This document shows, piece after piece, positions 7,553-15,216 of a stretch of DNA of 40,475 bases. The position numbers were made by a program, and so were the translations under genes. Position 1 is the first letter of the stretch; each line of letters starts with the position of its first letter. The notes below the pieces were generated by a model. The model was given only the letters and a program-made list of their open reading frames with translations. It made no database searches and had not been told where the DNA came from. The stretch comes from Saccharomonospora halophila 8 (GTDB lineage Bacteria; Actinomycetota; Actinomycetes; Mycobacteriales; Pseudonocardiaceae): positions 135,188-175,662 of the forward strand of contig NZ_KB912586.1 of the NCBI RefSeq assembly GCF_000383775.1. The letters run 5' to 3'.

Positions 7553-7582
7553 TTGCGGCGCACCGCTGCGATCCGACAATAT
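7553..7582 (+). promoter_or_regulatory. Candidate promoter of the ArsR gene
   Basis: TTGCGG (7553-7558) and CAATAT (7577-7582) are spaced 18 bp. This places the expected transcription start at or next to ATG 7589, consistent with the absence of a ribosome site and a leaderless mRNA. The assignment is by eye. Confidence 0.4.
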
Positions 7583-7588
7583 GCAAAC

Positions 7589-7600
7589 ATGTGCGCACAT
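7589..7600. promoter_or_regulatory. Palindromic operator over the ArsR start codon
   Basis: ATGTGCGCACAT is a perfect 12-bp palindrome that includes the ArsR start codon and lies in the 79-bp divergent gap with the CDF gene. ArsR/SmtB repressors bind short AT-flanked palindromes of this size near their promoters, so this is the likely metal-relieved operator for both genes. Confidence 0.55.
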
Positions 7601-7948
7601 AACAACCGCTACGGGGCTCCGGCCGAGTACACCGACGAGCAGTACGGGGCGGCCGCGGAGGTGCTCGGCCTGCTGGCCGACCCCACCCGGTTGCGTCTGC
7701 TGCGACTGTTGGGCACCGAGCAGGACGTCACCACACTGACCGGGCAGGTGGGGGCCTCGCGCTCCTCGGTGTCCCAGCACCTCGGGCGACTGCGGCTGGC
7801 CGGCCTGGTCGAGGCACGGCGGGACGGGCGGCGCATGCTCTACCGCATCACCAGCGACCATCTCGCGAGCCTGGTCGACGAGGCGCTCGGCTACGCCCAC
7901 CACACCGTCCACGGCATCCCGCACCACCGGGACTCCGCACCACGCTGA
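7589..7948 (+). CDS. ArsR/SmtB-family metal-responsive repressor
   Basis: This 119-residue winged-helix repressor has the family core: VLGLLADPTRLRLLRLLGTE, recognition helix ASRSSVSQHLGRLRLAGLVE, and wing ARRDGRRMLYRI. The last helix, SDHLASLVDEALGYAHHTVH, with a His-rich tail (HGIPHH), resembles the alpha-5 zinc site of SmtB/CzrA-type sensors. One of the usual His positions is Tyr, so metal preference is uncertain. The family leaves DNA when metal binds. ATG 7589 is the best start: the conserved region begins soon after, a -10-like CAATAT ends seven bases upstream, and longer in-frame starts would overlap the CDF start. Pairing with the divergent CDF exporter indicates control of zinc or cobalt efflux. 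Confidence 0.9.
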   Translation: MCAHNNRYGAPAEYTDEQYGAAAEVLGLLADPTRLRLLRLLGTEQDVTTLTGQVGASRSSVSQHLGRLRLAGLVEARRDGRRMLYRITSDHLASLVDEALGYAHHTVHGIPHHRDSAPR

Positions 7949-8024
7949 CGCCACGTGCAGCGCCGGACCCGGACACCGGTTGCGCGGCAGGAGGTTGACG
8001 TCACGCCCGCCAGGAGACGAGTGT

Positions 8025-8768
8025 ATGCATTCCGACCACGACCGGCACCCTGGACCTCCTGCTGTGGGTCGTCGTCCCGTACGTGTCGATCGCGATCTTC
8101 GTCATCGGGCACGTGTGGCGCTACCGCTACGACAAGTTCGGCTGGACCACCCGCTCCTCCCAGCTCTACGAGAACCGGCTGCTGCGGCTTGGCAGCCACT
8201 GTTCCACTTCGGCATCCTGCTCGTCGCGGTCGGGCACGTCGGCGGCCTGCTCATCCCGAAGTCCTGGACCGCGGCGGTCGGCATCAGCGACACCGCCTAC
8301 CACGTCATGGCCGTCGCGGTCGGGGTCGTCGTCGGGTTCACCACCCTCGTCGGCGCCGCGATCCCGGTCTACCGGCGCCGCACCGTCGGGCCGGTGTTCT
8401 CGGCCACCACCCGCAACGACAAGGTCATGTACGTGCTGCTGCTCGGCACCATCGTGCTCGGCCTCGGCACGACCGTGTTCGGAAACCTCACGGAGAGCCC
8501 GCACGACTACCGCGAGACCGTGTCCCCGTGGTTCCGGTCGATCTTCTCCTTCCAGCCGGATCCGAAGCTGATGACCCGGGCCACCCTCGGCTTCCAGCTG
8601 CACGCCCTCGCCGCGTGGGCGCTATTCGCGTTCTGGCCGTCCAGCCGCCTGGTGCGCGTGTTCTCGATGCCGCTGGGCTACCTCATCCGGCCCTACGTCG
8701 TCTACCGCAGCCGCGACGCCGCCCGGGACAGCCGGATCGCACGGCGGGGCTGGGAACGGGTGCGATAA
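8025..8768 (+). pseudogene. narI: Decayed orphan narI (respiratory nitrate reductase gamma subunit)
   Basis: The reading frame from ATG 8025 (AGGAGA upstream) stays open to 8768, but residues up to about 57 are out of the NarI frame. The real N-terminal sequence (TTTGTLDLLLWVVVPYV, then HVWRYRYDKFGWTTRSSQLY) lies in another frame from about 8029 to 8196. The NarI frame resumes at PLFHFGILLVAVGHVGGLL. One extra base near 8028 and one missing C near 8196 explain this. NarI normally anchors NarGH in the membrane and carries two b hemes. The first two heme His are kept (FHFG and VGHV) and one in GFQLHAL, but the expected final His of LVHxx is Arg (RLVRVF). No narG, narH or narJ is present. Confidence 0.8.
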
Positions 8769-8866
8769 CCGGCGATCCGCGTCGCTGATATGGCGCCACC
8801 ATCATCGACACCCGTCGACGACCACCCGTGAGGACCATCGAACTCCGGTTCCCGAACGTCCACGTT

Positions 8867-10045
8867 TCACGACGGCAGCGCCTCGACCGCGTTGTTGATC
8901 CGGTCGATCATCACGTCCAGCACCGTTTCGGGCGTGGCGAAGTTCAACCGAACGAATCCCCGTCCCTGCGCACCGAACGAGGTTCCGTCGAACAGGAGAA
9001 CCCTGGCCTGTTCCCGGAAGTACGTCCACGGTGCATCGCCCACGCCGAGCTCCCGACAATCGAGCCATGCCAGGTACGTGGCGTCGGGCATCGCGAACCC
9101 GATCCGGGGCGAGAGATCCTGGCTCAAACGTTGCCGGTTACGGGCCAACCGGCCACGGATCTCGGTCAACCAGTCGTCCGAACCCGTCCAGGCCGCCTTG
9201 AGCGCCTCCACGGCGAGGACACCGACCTGACCGAAGAGCAGACCGTGCTGGGCATCCAGTGCCTTCCGGACAGCCCGTGCTCCCACATGGGCGACAGCAC
9301 ACCGGATCCCGGCGAGGTTGAACGCCTTGCTCCCGGAGGTCAACGTCACCGTCCGGTCCGCGACCTCGGCGCTCAACGAGGCGAACGGGATGTGTCGGTG
9401 TGGCTCGTACGTCAGCTCCGCGTGCACCTCGTCCGAGACCACGAGCAGACCGTGCCGACACGCGATCTCCGCCAAACGCTCGAGTTCCGTCCGCTCGTAG
9501 ACGTGTCCGGTCGGGTTGTGCGGGTTCACGAGGAACAGCACCCGGCATCCCTCGCGGAGGACTCTCGTCTCGATCTCGTCCAGGTCGGCGACCCACCGGT
9601 CACCCGCCCGCACCATCGGCACGGTCGTCGGGCGACGCCCGAGTCGGCTGATGACGTCGGTGAACGGCGGCGTCGCGGGCGTCTGCAGGAGCACCGCGTC
9701 TCCGGGCTGTGTGGCCACGTGCAGGGTCACACCGAGGGCGTGATTGATGTCGGTGAACAGGCGCACGTACTCCGCGACGGGTGAATGGCCGAAAAGCCGA
9801 CTGGTGCGCGCGGCGTAGATCTCGCCCAGTGGACCACCGTCACTCTGGTCGAACCACGCCGGATAACCCAGGTCGGTGGCCGAACGGCGGGAGAGCGCCT
9901 CCCGTACCGCCGGAGCCGGTGCGAAATCCATGTCCGCCACCCATGCCGACACCACTCCCTCGCCGACCCCGTGCCATTTCTCCCCGTCCCGTCGCGCCAG
10001 GTCCGGAATACCGGCCCAGCCGCTCTCCCGTTCACCGACAGCCAT
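8867..10045 (-). CDS. PatB/MalY-type PLP-dependent C-S lyase/aminotransferase
   Basis: This 392-residue fold-type I PLP enzyme has the MalY/PatB signature WVADMDFAPAPAVREAL near residue 35. It has FLVNPHNPTGHVY at 171-183, SDEVHAELTYEP at 204-215, and the Schiff-base lysine in SGSKAFNLAG (Lys240). Relatives cleave cystathionine or other Cys conjugates, giving pyruvate, ammonia and a thiol; a few aminotransfer or act in natural-product pathways. ATG 10045 is preceded by GGGGGTGGAG. It lies 115 bp downstream of the B12-type radical SAM gene on the same strand at the edge of the peptide cluster. A role in making or cleaving a non-standard amino acid is plausible but inferred; a housekeeping gene at the border is the alternative. 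Confidence 0.85.
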   Translation of the reverse strand: MAVGERESGWAGIPDLARRDGEKWHGVGEGVVSAWVADMDFAPAPAVREALSRRSATDLGYPAWFDQSDGGPLGEIYAARTSRLFGHSPVAEYVRLFTDINHALGVTLHVATQPGDAVLLQTPATPPFTDVISRLGRRPTTVPMVRAGDRWVADLDEIETRVLREGCRVLFLVNPHNPTGHVYERTELERLAEIACRHGLLVVSDEVHAELTYEPHRHIPFASLSAEVADRTVTLTSGSKAFNLAGIRCAVAHVGARAVRKALDAQHGLLFGQVGVLAVEALKAAWTGSDDWLTEIRGRLARNRQRLSQDLSPRIGFAMPDATYLAWLDCRELGVGDAPWTYFREQARVLLFDGTSFGAQGRGFVRLNFATPETVLDVMIDRINNAVEALPS

Positions 10046-10160
10046 GCTCCACCCCCGGACATCAACCTTTTCCGCACTCGTGCGGCGCTACCACGGAATC
10101 CCACCCGTCCACACGATCCCGGGCGCCACCGCGCATCCCCGAATCAACACGACGCAACGC

Positions 10161-12158
10161 TCAACCCGGCACTTCCCGCCCGCTCGTCGCGGGCGGGACC
10201 GAACCGAGTCCCGGGACCCGGTCTCCGGTTTCCGGTGACGTATCGTTACGCACACTCGACCACCGGTGTTCGGTCTCGCGGTGGATATGCCAGATGTCGT
10301 CCTCGCTCAGCGAGCGGGAGACGACGCCCGGAAACGCCTCCTCGAAATACGTGTAGGGTCGCCTGTTGTCCACTCGGGGTGAATGGTAATCGAGCTTGTC
10401 GTGCATGCCGTGCTTGCGCGTGATCGGCGTCGCCGGGTGATAGGTGAGGATGTTCGGACTGGCCAGGTCGATGAGACGATTGTCGATCAACTTACCGACC
10501 TCCTCGATCGTCTCGTCGATGCTGCCCCGGGTCTCGCCCTCCAGCCCGAACAGTACCGACGTACCGACCCGCAGGCCCTGATCCTTCACCAGAGACACGG
10601 CGTCACGCACCTTACCGGGCCAACTCCCGTCCCCGGTCTTACGGAGGTTCTTGTGCACATGCCCCATCACCTGCTCGGACATGCTCTCGACACCCACATA
10701 CACGTAGTTGCACCCTGCCTCCCGCATCCGGCGCAACACCTCCGCCGACTCCTGTCTGCGGTGGAGCGCGACCAGGGTGTCGACCGTCAACTGTGCCCCC
10801 CACTGGAGTCTTTTGAACCGGGCCATATCGGTCTCGTCCAGGAGTTCGCGATACCGTGCCGGCAGGGCCGCCCGCGCACACTCCCGGGCATCCCGGAGTT
10901 CGGTGCAGAACGAGATGATGTCGCTGAAGCGCCCACTCCAGAAGATCGAGTCGTCGAAGAATATTGATTCCGCACCGTAGCTGACGTACTCGCAGACCCG
11001 GTCCACTCCCCGGTGTACGGCGTCCCCCTTGAAGCGGTTCAATGTGTTCAGCAAGGACGATTCGGAGCAGAAATTGCACTGATAGGGACACGAGTTGGAC
11101 ATCATGAAGTGCGCGGTCCGGAGCGTTCGGCCGGTTTCCGGATCGGAAAAGATCGGAAAATGCGATCGGATGGCGAACGCCTCGTAGGGTGCGGGCAACG
11201 ACGCGAGATCCACCGAACTCCCGTCGAACGGGAACGCGTGCACGGTTCCGTCGGATCCCGAGGCGTCCGCCAGATAGATCGCCGACTTCCCTGCGGGCGG
11301 ACCGTCCCGGTGAAGCAGGTAACGCAACGCACCGACCGCCTCTTCCGCATCCACCCACCGTCCCGTCAGGTCCATGGACAGTGCCAGAGCCCGCATCAGT
11401 ACGTCCAGCGAGAAGTAGGCCTCGCCGGTGACCACGGCGTCGACCACCCGAGGTGCACGCCCGTCGGCCATGACGGCCAGCGTGCTGCTCGACCGTTGGA
11501 CGACCCTCGAACGGCCGGACACGACGCTGATCGTCTCGTCGACGTGCCGACCGCCCAGGACGACGAATGCCCGCGGCACCTCGGCCTTCACCAGCGTCGC
11601 GATCTCCAACGCGTACCGGTGAGCCGGTGACACGGCGCTGATGAGCACCACTCGCGGTCGCACCTCGCGGAGTAACTGGATCCACCGGGCTCTCGACATC
11701 TCGTCCCACACACGCGGATCGAACACCGTCTCGTCGGTGTTCGGATCCGTACGGTACGGCCGATAGCCGTCATCCTGAACACGCAGCCGGTATTCCTTCG
11801 ACGGATACCGTGTCCACTGTGGTGCAAGATCGTTGTAATGCCGCGCGTCGTTCAGCGGGCCGGCATCGGCGACCGCCCGATGCACGGCGACGCTCAACGC
11901 ACTGTACAAGCACATCGGATCACCGGGGTAGGTGATCTCTCCCTCTGTCTGCGTCATCACCGGAGCCAGGACGGACAGCACCGGGAAGTACCGCATCGAT
12001 TCACCTTCGACGGCGATCGTCTCGGCCAGTCGGTCCCTGCGCGATCGGAGTACTCCGGCCGAGTAAGCCGCGTCGCGAACCGTGTCGGCGTGCGTCGTGT
12101 CGTGCACACGCATCTCCGGCGTTTCGAAGCAGTTCTCGTCCGTCCCAAGCGCACCCAT
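10161..12158 (-). CDS. B12-binding-type radical SAM enzyme
   Basis: This is a 665-residue protein. The N-terminal part (about 60-260) resembles cobalamin-binding radical SAM proteins, with RPRVVLISAVSPAHRYALEIA, AFVVLGGRHVDE and DAVVTGEAY. No DxHxxG His ligand is seen, so binding would be base-off without lower His. The radical SAM motif is SCPYQCNFCSESS (Cys357, Cys361, Cys364), followed by AESIFFDDSIFW, NYVYVGVESMSEQVM and GTSVLFGLEGETRGS. Such enzymes often methylate unactivated carbons or build rings in natural products. ATG 12158 is chosen because GGGAGG precedes it; the longer start at 12185 has no such site. Its position among the cluster genes suggests precursor or peptide tailoring; the reaction is unknown. 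Confidence 0.85.
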   Translation of the reverse strand: MGALGTDENCFETPEMRVHDTTHADTVRDAAYSAGVLRSRRDRLAETIAVEGESMRYFPVLSVLAPVMTQTEGEITYPGDPMCLYSALSVAVHRAVADAGPLNDARHYNDLAPQWTRYPSKEYRLRVQDDGYRPYRTDPNTDETVFDPRVWDEMSRARWIQLLREVRPRVVLISAVSPAHRYALEIATLVKAEVPRAFVVLGGRHVDETISVVSGRSRVVQRSSSTLAVMADGRAPRVVDAVVTGEAYFSLDVLMRALALSMDLTGRWVDAEEAVGALRYLLHRDGPPAGKSAIYLADASGSDGTVHAFPFDGSSVDLASLPAPYEAFAIRSHFPIFSDPETGRTLRTAHFMMSNSCPYQCNFCSESSLLNTLNRFKGDAVHRGVDRVCEYVSYGAESIFFDDSIFWSGRFSDIISFCTELRDARECARAALPARYRELLDETDMARFKRLQWGAQLTVDTLVALHRRQESAEVLRRMREAGCNYVYVGVESMSEQVMGHVHKNLRKTGDGSWPGKVRDAVSLVKDQGLRVGTSVLFGLEGETRGSIDETIEEVGKLIDNRLIDLASPNILTYHPATPITRKHGMHDKLDYHSPRVDNRRPYTYFEEAFPGVVSRSLSEDDIWHIHRETEHRWSSVRNDTSPETGDRVPGLGSVPPATSGREVPG

Positions 12159-12421
12159 TGTTCCTCCCGCCTCGATTCGGAACATCCCGGCGAATCCGCA
12201 TCGGCTACCCCGGAAGAGCGTTCATGACCTTACGCCTCGTCGCTTCCGTTCTCGTCGGTCGCGTTTTCGTCGCGACCACGTATTTCGAGAGACATCGCCC
12301 TCGACTGGGACCTTATACGGACGTCATTCGGCGGGAAAGTGTTTCCGTGTTGCGCGGTGTACTCAACATCGGTGGCCTTCGACGAGTGTGCCGGTCAGCG
12401 ACCGGTCCCGCTACGGCGGTC

Positions 12422-12457
12422 GGCACTGCGGACGACACTGCGGACGGCACTGCGAAC
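12422..12457. repeat. Three tandem 12-bp repeats
   Basis: Units GGCACTGCGGAC, GACACTGCGGAC and GGCACTGCGAAC follow one another directly, with one mismatch each in units two and three. They lie about 265-300 bp upstream of the radical SAM start codon. Regularly spaced direct repeats can be activator sites, but no binding protein is implied by the sequence itself. Confidence 0.6.
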
Positions 12458-12461
12458 CGCG

Positions 12462-12487
12462 CGTCCCGGTGACCGGTGGCCGGGACG
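12462..12487. terminator. GC-rich hairpin downstream of the XRE/NB-ARC gene
   Basis: CGTCCCGG (12462-12469) and CCGGGACG (12480-12487) form a perfect 8-bp stem with a 10-nt loop. The hairpin lies 130 bp past the regulator's stop, in the direction of its transcription. No T tract follows. Confidence 0.4.
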
Positions 12488-12617
12488 GTCCTGGTGACTC
12501 TCCGGGTCTGCACGCGATTCGTACCGTTCACGCGACGACCGTGGGACAGGTGTGACGAATCGGCTCGTTACGGGCGGCCGACCGCCTCCGCCGTTCCGCC
12601 GAACGGGGGCCACGCGG

Positions 12618-13910
12618 TCACACCGTCGCGCCCAACAGTTTCACAGTGGCCACACATCCGCGGTCGTTCTCGCCGCGTGCCTTCTCGGCCGCGAAGGCAC
12701 CGGTCAACTCGTCGAGTGCGTACGCCCCACCATCGGAGTCACCGATGAGATGGACATCCGCCAGACGGTGCAGGGCCTCACGTGCGCGCCGATGCGGACA
12801 CTCGCTCAGAACGCGGGCGAGCGGGGGAACCGTATCGGGAGAACTCAGTCCCAGCACCCGAAAGATCCGTGCGCTCTGCCTGTCCAGATCGCGATAGGAG
12901 CGCTCCAGGGCGGTCCGCATGGACAGACTGGCGTCCTCGGCGTCGGACAGCAGATCGAGTCTCGTCTCCGGGTCCGCGAGGTCGCGGACGAGATGCTCGA
13001 CGCGTAACGAGGTCGACGCCAGGCGTGCGCCGACGATCCGGAGCGCGAGTGGGATGTGCGCACACTGTCGGGCCAGCCGTTGAAACGCTCCGGATTTCGC
13101 GTCGTAGTCGGCTTCTCCGAGGAACGACCTGAGTACCTCGCCCGACTCGCGGGCGAGCATCGGACGCAAAGTGAGCGATGTCGCCTTGTTCCGGACCGTC
13201 AGACCTGTCAGTCGACGTCGACTGGTCACCACGACCGCGCAGTCGTGGCCGCTCGGCAGCAACGGTTGTACCTGGCTCGAACTGGCCGCGTCGTCGAGTA
13301 TGATCAACATTCGGCGGCGCGCGGTCAGGGTACGCAGGAGACTCGCCCGCTGTTCCTGGCGTGAAGGGATGTTCTTCTCCCCGACCCCGAGCGCGACGAG
13401 GAACTCGCCGAGCACTTGTCCTGGGTCGAGTGGTCTCGCATTCGCGGAGTAACCCTGGAGGCCGGCGAACATGATCCCGTCGTCGAACCTGTCAGCGACC
13501 CGGTGCGCCCAACGGAGAGCCAACGCGGTCTTTCCCGTACCGGCGTTTCCCTCGACGGTCGCCAACATTCCTCGCCGGATCCGGTCGCAACCCTCGTACG
13601 ACGTGTCCAGGAACTCGATCTCGCGCTCGCGTCCGATGAAGCCGTCGGTTTCCCGCGGGAGCTGGGCCGGTGTCGGGGATTCGCTGTCCCGCTGGGCGAA
13701 CTCCCGAGCGAGGGTCGCGAACTCCGCGCCCGTGGCGAGCTCCCGGTCACACAACATCGCCATCGGGAGGGTGGGACGGACGAGACCGTTCTCTATCTTG
13801 CTCAACCAGCCCGGGCTGTAGCAGATCAGACCGGCCAGTCCGCGCAGGGACAGACCCCGCTCCTCCCTTCTTCGGCGGAGCACGGCACCGAACGTCACTT
13901 TGTTGTTCAC
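12618..13910 (-). CDS. XRE-type HTH / NB-ARC ATPase cluster regulator
   Basis: This 430-residue regulator starts with an XRE-like helix-turn-helix (VTFGAVLRRRREERGLSLRG, then YSPGWLSKIENGLVRP; residues 5-45). An NB-ARC/AfsR-type ATPase follows: FIGREREIEFL, Walker A GNAGTGKTAL at 121-130, Walker B RMLIILDDAAS, VVVTSRRRL and the GLPL-like HIPLALRIVG. The C-terminus ends soon after the winged-helix part, LDLLSDAEDASLSMRTALER, without a TPR array. Proteins of this class act as pathway-level activators in actinomycete secondary metabolism, with ATP state controlling assembly. GTG 13910 is chosen because AAGGAG lies eight bases upstream. A candidate operator and promoter precede it. The gene separates the NRPS operon from the radical SAM/PLP pair. 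Confidence 0.88.
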   Translation of the reverse strand: MNNKVTFGAVLRRRREERGLSLRGLAGLICYSPGWLSKIENGLVRPTLPMAMLCDRELATGAEFATLAREFAQRDSESPTPAQLPRETDGFIGREREIEFLDTSYEGCDRIRRGMLATVEGNAGTGKTALALRWAHRVADRFDDGIMFAGLQGYSANARPLDPGQVLGEFLVALGVGEKNIPSRQEQRASLLRTLTARRRMLIILDDAASSSQVQPLLPSGHDCAVVVTSRRRLTGLTVRNKATSLTLRPMLARESGEVLRSFLGEADYDAKSGAFQRLARQCAHIPLALRIVGARLASTSLRVEHLVRDLADPETRLDLLSDAEDASLSMRTALERSYRDLDRQSARIFRVLGLSSPDTVPPLARVLSECPHRRAREALHRLADVHLIGDSDGGAYALDELTGAFAAEKARGENDRGCVATVKLLGATV

Positions 13911-14047
13911 TCTGCGGACTCCTTGCCGAGGGACAAGAGGGACCACCGAAGGAACCGGGTGGCGAATACCGGGCGCACCCACGAACCGACCACTGGTGGC
14001 GGGGTGACTCCCACATCGGTCACCACTACCACGTTGATCATTTTCTC

Positions 14048-14098
14048 AGTATGACATGTACCACCCGTGTGTAACTGCACTGACCGGGTGATACCTGT
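14048..14098. promoter_or_regulatory. Imperfect 14-bp inverted repeat overlapping a promoter-like element of the regulator
   Basis: Arms ACATGTACCACCCG (14054-14067) and CGGGTGATACCTGT (14085-14098) match at 12 of 14 positions around a 17-nt spacer. On the minus strand, GTTACA (14075-14070) and CATACT (14053-14048) form a promoter-like pair with a 16-bp spacer. The first arm lies inside that spacer, as expected for an autoregulatory operator of the XRE/NB-ARC gene (start 13910). The rest of the 316-bp gap 13911-14226 shows nothing else. The structure could instead help terminate the NRPS operon, which ends at 14227. Confidence 0.45.
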
Positions 14099-14226
14099 CT
14101 ACGCTGTGTGGCGCCTACCACTGTCCGATACGGTCGTCGCGGCGATCCGTGAACGGCTTCCCGAGGAATATCACGCCGGTACGATCCGGGGCCGGGAGGC
14201 AGGCCGTTCAGCGCGGACGAGCGCGT

Positions 14227-15216
14227 CTAGGCGTCCAGGATGTACCCGTCGTCCTTACGGTACTCCCGGGAACAGCGGAGATCGGTGAGCACGAACATGC
14301 GTTGCAACCAACGGTCACGGCCATCGTAGCGAGGCGTGAACGCCGACCTCCCGTGCACCACCGCACGATTGTCCACGACGGCGAGATCACCCGATCGTAA
14401 TCGGATCGCACGGTAACAGTCCTCGAATGCCGCGGACAGCTCGGTCATCGCCTTCGCACCCGCCGCGGTCACCGGCTCGGTCGCGGCCTCGTCAACCCGC
14501 ATCGTAGGCCGGTCACGATCCCCGGACAGGATCGCGTGCCGTCCGGACCCGCCCCCAGCCGAACCGAACGACGGCGGTGCCTGGGTGACGAAGCTCGTCG
14601 TCGCCAACGTCTCGCGTGCCGAGACGGGCAGTCGGGCCACCACCCGATGCGCGCTCACAGTACACAGCTCGGCGATCTCGTCGTGGTCCGGTCGCACGCA
14701 GAGCAGCATCACGAAGTCCGGTCGATGCTCATGGAAGGCGTTCTCGGTGTGAAACGTGAGCCGTACCGAGCCGGAGTTCGCCTGCAACTCCTCCTTACCC
14801 GGCACGGGTACCACGTTCTGCACCAGTGCTCCGGACTTCTCCGCGCGGAAGGCCACCGGGCTACCGAGCCCGTGGGAGACGAGCATCAGCGTCGCGGCAG
14901 ACACGGTCGCCTCGCGCAGCACCGAATCCTTCTCGTTCGGAGTGTCCGGCAGGTTCGCCGCGTCCACGGGTAGATTACGCAGCAGAAGAACCCCGTCCCG
15001 GCCGGAATCACTCCGGAACTCCGCCAGCCTCGACCGTAATCCCGCGGGTGCGCTCGACCAGGCGTCTCGCACGGCCGCGACCCACTCCCTCGAGTCGATC
15101 AACCCGTCCGCCGCCGACACGAGTCGCCGCGCCAACCGCTCCATACTCGCTCGTTCGGGCTCAGTCAGCTCAACTGTCGGAATCGACATTTCATCCACGG
15201 AAAACATCTCCTCCAT
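14227..15216 (-). CDS. Fe(II)/2-oxoglutarate-dependent amino acid hydroxylase (AsnO/VioC/clavaminate synthase-like)
   Basis: This 329-residue non-haem iron oxygenase belongs to the clavaminate synthase-like family. The iron-binding HxE is in LTFHTENAFHEH (His156, Glu158), the distal His in VVDNRAVVHGR (His288), and an Arg for 2-oxoglutarate in RDRWLQRMFV. Family members hydroxylate the beta carbon of free Asn (AsnO), Arg (VioC) or Lys before NRPS loading. Two NRPS-C adenylation domains read as Asn-specific, so 3-hydroxyasparagine supply is the best hypothesis. ATG 15216 shares one base with the stop of the upstream thioesterase (TAATG). A GGAGGAG just inside could serve an in-frame GTG at 15198 instead. 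It is the last gene of the NRPS operon. Confidence 0.88.
   Translation of the reverse strand: MEEMFSVDEMSIPTVELTEPERASMERLARRLVSAADGLIDSREWVAAVRDAWSSAPAGLRSRLAEFRSDSGRDGVLLLRNLPVDAANLPDTPNEKDSVLREATVSAATLMLVSHGLGSPVAFRAEKSGALVQNVVPVPGKEELQANSGSVRLTFHTENAFHEHRPDFVMLLCVRPDHDEIAELCTVSAHRVVARLPVSARETLATTSFVTQAPPSFGSAGGGSGRHAILSGDRDRPTMRVDEAATEPVTAAGAKAMTELSAAFEDCYRAIRLRSGDLAVVDNRAVVHGRSAFTPRYDGRDRWLQRMFVLTDLRCSREYRKDDGYILDA

Larger units (their letters stand above)
12159..12617. other. 459-bp non-coding gap upstream of the radical SAM gene
   Basis: No convincing gene lies here; short open frames are compositional. The gap holds a triplicated 12-bp repeat (12422-12457), a GC-rich hairpin (12462-12487) and, on the minus strand, a TATAAG -10-like element around 12312-12317. 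It probably contains the regulator's terminator and the promoter of the radical SAM/PLP enzyme pair. Confidence 0.45.

Noticed and set aside
7949-8024. Remnant of narJ between arsR and narI
   Set aside because: Seventy-six bases only; no NarJ-like C-terminal pattern could be recognised in any frame.
14067-14288. Small plus-strand open frame in the regulator promoter region
   Set aside because: Overlaps the inverted repeat and the end of the hydroxylase, has no ribosome site and shows no family features.
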